A stretch of 9,914 nt of DNA from CBDVAK01 sp965371945. Lineage in GTDB: Bacteria > Pseudomonadota > Gammaproteobacteria > Competibacterales > JAHEDQ01. The position numbers and the translations under genes are program-made. The notes under the pieces were generated by a model that searched no databases, was not told the origin of the DNA, and saw only the letters and a program-made list of their open reading frames with translations. The DNA lies in the NCBI GenBank assembly GCA_965371945.1, contig CBDVAK010000122.1:1-9914 (forward strand). The letters run 5' to 3'. Positions 6,901 through 9,914 of this stretch are shown here, piece after piece. The stretch's first letter is position 1, and each line of letters opens with the position of its first letter.

Positions 6901-9198
6901 CTCCGTGTAGGCCGCCGAAGCCTTCGCGCGCAGCCCGGCCTGCAAGTTGAGGCGACTTAGCTCGAGCCGCTCCCCCGCCTCGACCATCTCACCCGCACCC
7001 CGGTTGAGATGGTCGAGCACCGCAAAAATATCCCCATGCAAATCCTCGAGGCTGCGGTTGGCCCACAACCGCCTGCCGATGAGCAAGTGCCGGGAAGCCT
7101 GGGAAGCCAGGGGTACCAAGTCGTAGGCTGCCTGCTGAATCCGGTCGTGCACGAAGGCAAGACCATCGGACATCAGCGACCCGTCGTGCACATCATCCTT
7201 GCTGGGTGACACCAGGGTGGTGGGCAGCAACAGGCTATTCTTCAATGCCGGTGCCAGGGCGCTCAGCAACTCCGGACCAGCACACGCGCTCGCGCAGGCG
7301 AGTCTTGCCGACGTGAATCGAGTGCCCAGGAAAGCGGCGGTCGAAAGCAGATCACGCGTCTCCACGGACAATCCCCGCAGCACACCTTCCACCAGATCCA
7401 CCGCTACATTGTCCGAAGCGATCGCCCGTATCATCTCGGCGTCCCAGAGCCAACGTTGGTTGCCGGCATCGAAACGTATGTAGTCGCCGGCGTGCAACTG
7501 CGCCAGCAGTCTGTGCACCAGAAACGGGTTGCCCCCGGTCTTGGCCAACATTACCTCGGCCAGCGGTCGCGCGGTCGTCTCCCCGGCGTAAAAACTGTCC
7601 GCCAGCAATGCAGCTACGTCGTCGATACCCAGGGGTCCCAGATCCAGACGTGTCAGGCTGGCACCTTCGGCTTCGATCTGAGCAATGATATTCGTCAGGG
7701 GGTGATCCGCACCCACGATCTCGGTGCGATAGGCCCCTACCAGCAGCACGTTCTGAACGCTGTTGGCAGTGGCCAGCTCCTTGAGGAGTAAGAGGCTTGC
7801 CTGGTCCGCCCAGTGCAGATCATCGAGAAAGAGCACCAGTGGATGCTCAACCGTCGCAATGGCATCGACAAGCCGTTTGAACACCAGATGGAACCTGCTC
7901 CGAGTCGCCTGGGGTGGCAGAATGGGCACCGGATTCTGCGCTCCGATGATCAGTGCCATTTGAGGAATCAGCTCGGTCACGACGCCAGCGCTGCTACCCA
8001 AAGCCATCAGCAGACGCCGCCGACATGACTCCACGGCGCTGGGTCCCATCACCAACAACTCGGCCGCCAACTGCTGAAAGGCGTCTGTAAACGCGCCATA
8101 GGGCGCGACGGTCCCGATCTGGTCGAATTTTCCGGAGATCAGCTGGCCTCCGGTGTGCGTAATCTCCCGTCGAAGCCCCAGCGGAAGTGCTGATTTGCCC
8201 ACACCCGACACTCCGGATATGAGCACTACCCCGACACGGCCGCGGACTACCCGCGATAGTGCCTCAACGAACACCTCTCGCTCAGACTCACGACCATAGA
8301 GCTTGCCCGATACGCGGAACACTTCAGGCACGTCATAGCGGCCGGGCTCAAAGGCATCAGCCAACTGATGGCCAGTTCCCGTATGCACCTGACAGTAGCG
8401 CAGATCTTCCAGAATGCCTTGGCTGCTTTGGTAACGTTCCTCCGGCACCTTGGCAAGAAGCTTGGCAACAATGCCCGATAGCGCTGGCGATATCGATCGG
8501 TTGTGTTTTCGTGGTGGCACGGGCACACGCGCAATGTGTGCGTGAACCAACTCCAGCGAATCGGTGGAATCGAAAGGCGGCACCCCCACCATAAGTGCAT
8601 AGAGCGTGGCACCCAGAGAATAAAAGTCGCTGCGGAGATCCACATTTCGATCGAGCCGCCCGGTCTGCTCCGGGGAAACATAGGCAAGCTCATCGATTGA
8701 CCATTGCCGGGGGACATACTCCGATAGCGTGAGCCAGGGTGCGGTTGCGTGAGAGAAATTGATGATCCTGAGCTGGCCGGTGGCCGAGTTCCAAACCAGG
8801 TTGGTTGGGTTGATGGCACAATGAGTGACCCCGCTCCGGTGCAGGTCCATGAGCCCTTGAACTACATTGACAGCGATGTCCAGGATCTCGAAGGGTGTCA
8901 AGGGTCTGGAAGCGAGCACCTGATCCAGAGACTCGCCACCAATATCTTCGAGGATGAGCGCCAGTCGCTCGCCCTGATCCACGAGGCCAAGGCAAGTGAC
9001 CACGTGGTCCGAATCGATACCATCAAGGATATCCCGCTCTCGACGGTACCGCGTCAGATCTTCCGGTGTCGGAACGAGCTTTTTGTCGAGGCGAATGACC
9101 GCTCCGGCCCCACCCGCATCATTCGACGCACGCAGTACTGCCGTGCCAGCATCCTCGTGGATGACCGACGCTGTCCGATAGCCTTCGACCTGGTGCAT
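3979..9198 (-). CDS. Giant sensor histidine kinase: protein-kinase-like, AAA ATPase, TPR-like, GAF, HisKA-HATPase
   Basis: 1739 residues, matching the architecture annotated as trifunctional Ser/Thr kinase/ATP-binding protein/sensor histidine kinase and akin to fungal group X kinases. Domains in order: protein-kinase-like (about 1-270); STAND-type AAA ATPase (about 299-590) with Walker A GVSGVGKS (Lys335) and Walker B LFLDD (Asp459-460); HDRIQQAAYDL motif from 684; helical TPR-like region to about 1290; GAF (about 1321-1478); coiled coil; HisKA with phosphoacceptor His1523 in SHELRTPLN; HATPase_c with N-box Asn1638/Asn1642, G1 box DTGVG (Asp1670) and a GTGLGL box. The N-terminal kinase fold keeps SPEQ and DFYSLG but has Arg36 for the VAIK Lys, HCAIN (Ala128) for HRDxK and NFS (Asn147) for DFG, so protein phosphorylation is unlikely. 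No transmembrane segment is evident, so it is probably cytoplasmic. No receiver is fused; the next gene supplies one. The start is ATG 9198 with GGGG seven bases upstream. The ligand is unknown. Confidence 0.96.
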   Translation of the reverse strand: MHQVEGYRTASVIHEDAGTAVLRASNDAGGAGAVIRLDKKLVPTPEDLTRYRRERDILDGIDSDHVVTCLGLVDQGERLALILEDIGGESLDQVLASRPLTPFEILDIAVNVVQGLMDLHRSGVTHCAINPTNLVWNSATGQLRIINFSHATAPWLTLSEYVPRQWSIDELAYVSPEQTGRLDRNVDLRSDFYSLGATLYALMVGVPPFDSTDSLELVHAHIARVPVPPRKHNRSISPALSGIVAKLLAKVPEERYQSSQGILEDLRYCQVHTGTGHQLADAFEPGRYDVPEVFRVSGKLYGRESEREVFVEALSRVVRGRVGVVLISGVSGVGKSALPLGLRREITHTGGQLISGKFDQIGTVAPYGAFTDAFQQLAAELLVMGPSAVESCRRRLLMALGSSAGVVTELIPQMALIIGAQNPVPILPPQATRSRFHLVFKRLVDAIATVEHPLVLFLDDLHWADQASLLLLKELATANSVQNVLLVGAYRTEIVGADHPLTNIIAQIEAEGASLTRLDLGPLGIDDVAALLADSFYAGETTARPLAEVMLAKTGGNPFLVHRLLAQLHAGDYIRFDAGNQRWLWDAEMIRAIASDNVAVDLVEGVLRGLSVETRDLLSTAAFLGTRFTSARLACASACAGPELLSALAPALKNSLLLPTTLVSPSKDDVHDGSLMSDGLAFVHDRIQQAAYDLVPLASQASRHLLIGRRLWANRSLEDLHGDIFAVLDHLNRGAGEMVEAGERLELSRLNLQAGLRAKASAAYTEARGYFEAARSLLPGDVWERANDHARQIHCECAEAAFLVGDAQQARDLIATALAETSDTVATADLHDLLITQETLQGNYAEALRLGRSALAVLGIEVPGADVAEALEQELAAVQALKPDRQLLQKIEHFHMRDPALRASMRLMMHLLPASYFSKPDLNSWLAVKMVHLSENHGYSPESAKGLVNLGNVLALRGAYRRATEFGRQALAVADYFEVTVFKPRILYTIVTYLNHWTNPLEDSVRLGDEAFRACLGAGDLQYAGYVLAFHKTMNEIFLGQDLEKVRGRLDEYTRFTTKTRNSLAGHVVRAADHIVSNLRGETPAPDSFDLSSSTEQTFVTECVTQGNHMAECLFRLLQAHVLLLYGQYRQALDRAGEAEQRIEHVSSTMPVAMLRFVQALATVALHDSADDLRKTGGWQTLLDHREAFLRWSGCCPGNFQAPLHLIDAELARLEGRPQDAMRLYDRALEIKGIGFIPLAALACERAGRFWIGQGKRDFAERYLEKAWVAYAGWGANRKLDMLDEEFPWLGRHQRQLRPAPEPTAATCSPQSLDVSALIRMSQAIAGELKLDRLLAVLVEVLIEVAGAQRVVLFLAESDGLKVEAFGDVEDDAPKLLQSLPVHLAEGFAHSVVDLVSRTSHEVVLADAGRDQRHGGDPHVKANAPRSLMCIPIIQQREQTGLVYLENRLAAGVFTENRVRLVRVLAAQAAIAINNALMFRTMERKVDERTAELAEASRAAVKAQRVAEAANKAKSDFLASVSHELRTPLNAVIGFSDVLQDQLFGSLNRKQAEYVEDINRSGLHLLDLIDDILELSKIEAGRTQLQPAEVDLYEVLNSAVTLVGSRAVSEDINIVMAVERSIGSLVCDGRRIKQTIVNLLMNGIKFTPAGGQVRLDAKRVGSDVEIQVSDTGVGIVPEHLGHIFEPFYQVKSEQTGEGVGTGLGLALSKQLVELHGGSLSVCSERGRGSTFTVVLPWQQ

Positions 9199-9233
9199 TG
9201 ACCGGCCCCAAGGATCGGCAGTTCCTTGCCCGT

Positions 9234-9246
9234 CTGTCCCGGACAG
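9234..9246. promoter_or_regulatory. 13-bp dyad CTGTCC-C-GGACAG upstream of the kinase gene
   Basis: A perfect 6-bp inverted repeat around a single central base, just downstream of the candidate promoter and about 36 bases before the kinase start. It could be a regulator binding site. No regulator is identified and a dyad this short can arise by chance. Confidence 0.2.
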
Positions 9247-9254
9247 CGATACCT

Positions 9255-9283
9255 GCCATATTCCTCAACACGGCTGTTGGCAA
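9255..9283 (-). promoter_or_regulatory. Weak candidate sigma70 promoter for the kinase operon
   Basis: On the minus strand, TTGCCA (9283-9278) is followed after 17 bases by TATGGC (9260-9255), about 57 bases upstream of the kinase ATG. The -35 box matches five of six consensus bases and the spacing is ideal, but the -10 box matches only three, so this could be chance. Confidence 0.2.
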
Positions 9284-9488
9284 TACTGGCAGCAGGCACT
9301 ACCGGCATCCGACCCGAAAACGATAGCCATGCGGTTATTCGCGTGGAGATTCCGCACTTCCCATCCGTCCCGACGATCGCAGCTCGCACAGACAGAACAC
9401 GAACATGATCCCCGTACTTCCTGATCGGTCGGTAATCGGGTTCACAGATCCAAGCATAGACCCAGATCCCACCGCTTGCAGTACTGCT

Positions 9489-9914
9489 TTATTTGGCTGT
9501 ACCGGATTCCGGGGCCGGTGCGGCGTCACGCATGCTCCAGGCATCGGCACAGGCCTGTGTGCCATCCGCGGGCTCATCCTTCTTGAACCGGAAAAGACGT
9601 CGCAGCGGCACGTGCACGGGGCTGGTGATAAATGAGACAGCCTGACCGGTCAGCATCACCGGATTGATGTTGATACCGAAATCCTCGAATTGTCCGCTCA
9701 AGCCGACGGGCACGGCCAGACTGAAGAACTCCGGTCGCTTGGCCTTTGGCCCCACATGCACCTTCAGGGTACGCTTTTTGAAATCGATCTCGGCGCCGCC
9801 CTCGATCCGCATCTTGCTGGTATCCGCAAACAACACCCGGTCACGCATCAGGCCATCGTCAACCTGGAAACTGACGATCACACAGTTGACCTTAGAGGCA
9901 TCGTCCTTGTCCAC
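9489..9914 (-). CDS. AsmA-like protein, C-terminal part (cut by window edge)
   Basis: The C-terminal 141 residues of a larger protein; the frame stays open to the window end, and the GTG at 9914 is most likely an internal Val codon rather than a start. The pattern NCVIVSFQVDDGLM, then LFADTSKMRIEGGAEIDF, then a short lysine-rich strand and PVGLSGQFEDFGININP, is the characteristic repeat of AsmA C-terminal domains, which belong to the bridge-like, lipid-transfer-associated envelope proteins of Gram-negative bacteria. The last 30 or so residues (ACADAWSMRDAAPAPESGTAK) look like a disordered Ala/Pro-rich tail. AsmA proteins usually have an N-terminal membrane anchor and act in the periplasm; that part lies outside the window. 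It runs in the same direction as the kinase operon but is 290 bp away, so co-transcription is possible but not shown. The assignment rests on pattern recognition, not a search. Confidence 0.8.
   Translation of the reverse strand: MDKDDASKVNCVIVSFQVDDGLMRDRVLFADTSKMRIEGGAEIDFKKRTLKVHVGPKAKRPEFFSLAVPVGLSGQFEDFGININPVMLTGQAVSFITSPVHVPLRRLFRFKKDEPADGTQACADAWSMRDAAPAPESGTAK

Larger units (their letters stand above)
9199..9488. other. Non-coding gap between the AsmA-like gene and the kinase operon
   Basis: 290 bp with no convincing gene on either strand; the short open frames here lack family signals. It should hold the operon's promoter. I see a weak sigma70-like candidate at 9255-9283 and a small dyad at 9234-9246. 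A perfect 10-bp palindrome GCAGTACTGC (9478-9487) lies next to the AsmA-like stop codon but has no T-tract in the correct orientation, so I do not call it a terminator. The operon could also be read through from the AsmA-like gene, which points the same way. Confidence 0.6.

Noticed and set aside
9478..9487. Perfect palindrome GCAGTACTGC followed by TTTATTT on the plus strand, resembling a terminator
   Set aside because: The T-rich side faces the plus strand, where no gene ends here. For the minus-strand AsmA-like gene, the tract lies before the stem and inside the stop region. A 10-bp palindrome with no loop is also a poor terminator stem.
9226..9635. Short plus-strand open frames of 60-76 codons in the intergenic gap and over the AsmA-like 3' end
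   Set aside because: No Shine-Dalgarno, no recognisable domain, and partial overlap with the AsmA-like coding sequence.
9489..9914. Treating the GTG at 9914 as the start of a small complete 141-residue protein
   Set aside because: The sequence begins in the middle of the AsmA C-terminal repeat and the frame is open to the window edge, so a truncated larger gene is far more likely.

Overview
This GC-rich window, with densely packed genes, looks like a proteobacterial chromosome segment. A gammaproteobacterium is my guess, resting mainly on the AsmA-type envelope gene and the style of the signalling proteins; the species cannot be named from this sequence. I see no mobile element, tRNA, rRNA or CRISPR array.

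Layout: (1) Positions 1-51 are a GGGYGT hexamer microsatellite, read in frame as Gly-Val repeats at the left edge. (2) A plus-strand S9-family (prolyl oligopeptidase-like) serine peptidase runs to 2467, with a complete Ser-Asp-His triad and an unusual N-terminal extension. (3) Only 13 bp later, and convergent with it, ends a minus-strand signalling operon covering 9198 to 2481. In transcription order it encodes a 1739-residue multidomain sensor histidine kinase, a single-domain CheY-like receiver overlapping it by an ATGA junction, and, after a 13-22 bp gap, a receiver-class III nucleotide cyclase. (4) A 290-bp non-coding gap follows. (5) At the right edge is the C-terminal part of an AsmA-like protein, also on the minus strand and cut by the window end.

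The operon reads as a complete signalling route. A huge sensor (protein-kinase-like fold, STAND-type AAA ATPase, TPR-like helices, GAF, HisKA-HATPase) without its own receiver sits beside two receivers, one of which carries a cyclase output. The expected logic is stimulus, histidine autophosphorylation, phosphotransfer to the receivers, then cyclic nucleotide synthesis.

Several key positions are changed from the family norm. The Ser/Thr kinase-like domain has lost the VAIK Lys, the HRD Asp and the DFG Asp, so it is probably a pseudokinase. The cyclase-linked receiver has Thr in place of the conserved Lys. The cyclase keeps its metal and transition-state residues but has His/Ala at the purine-recognition pair. 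These substitutions are the most interesting content of the window.
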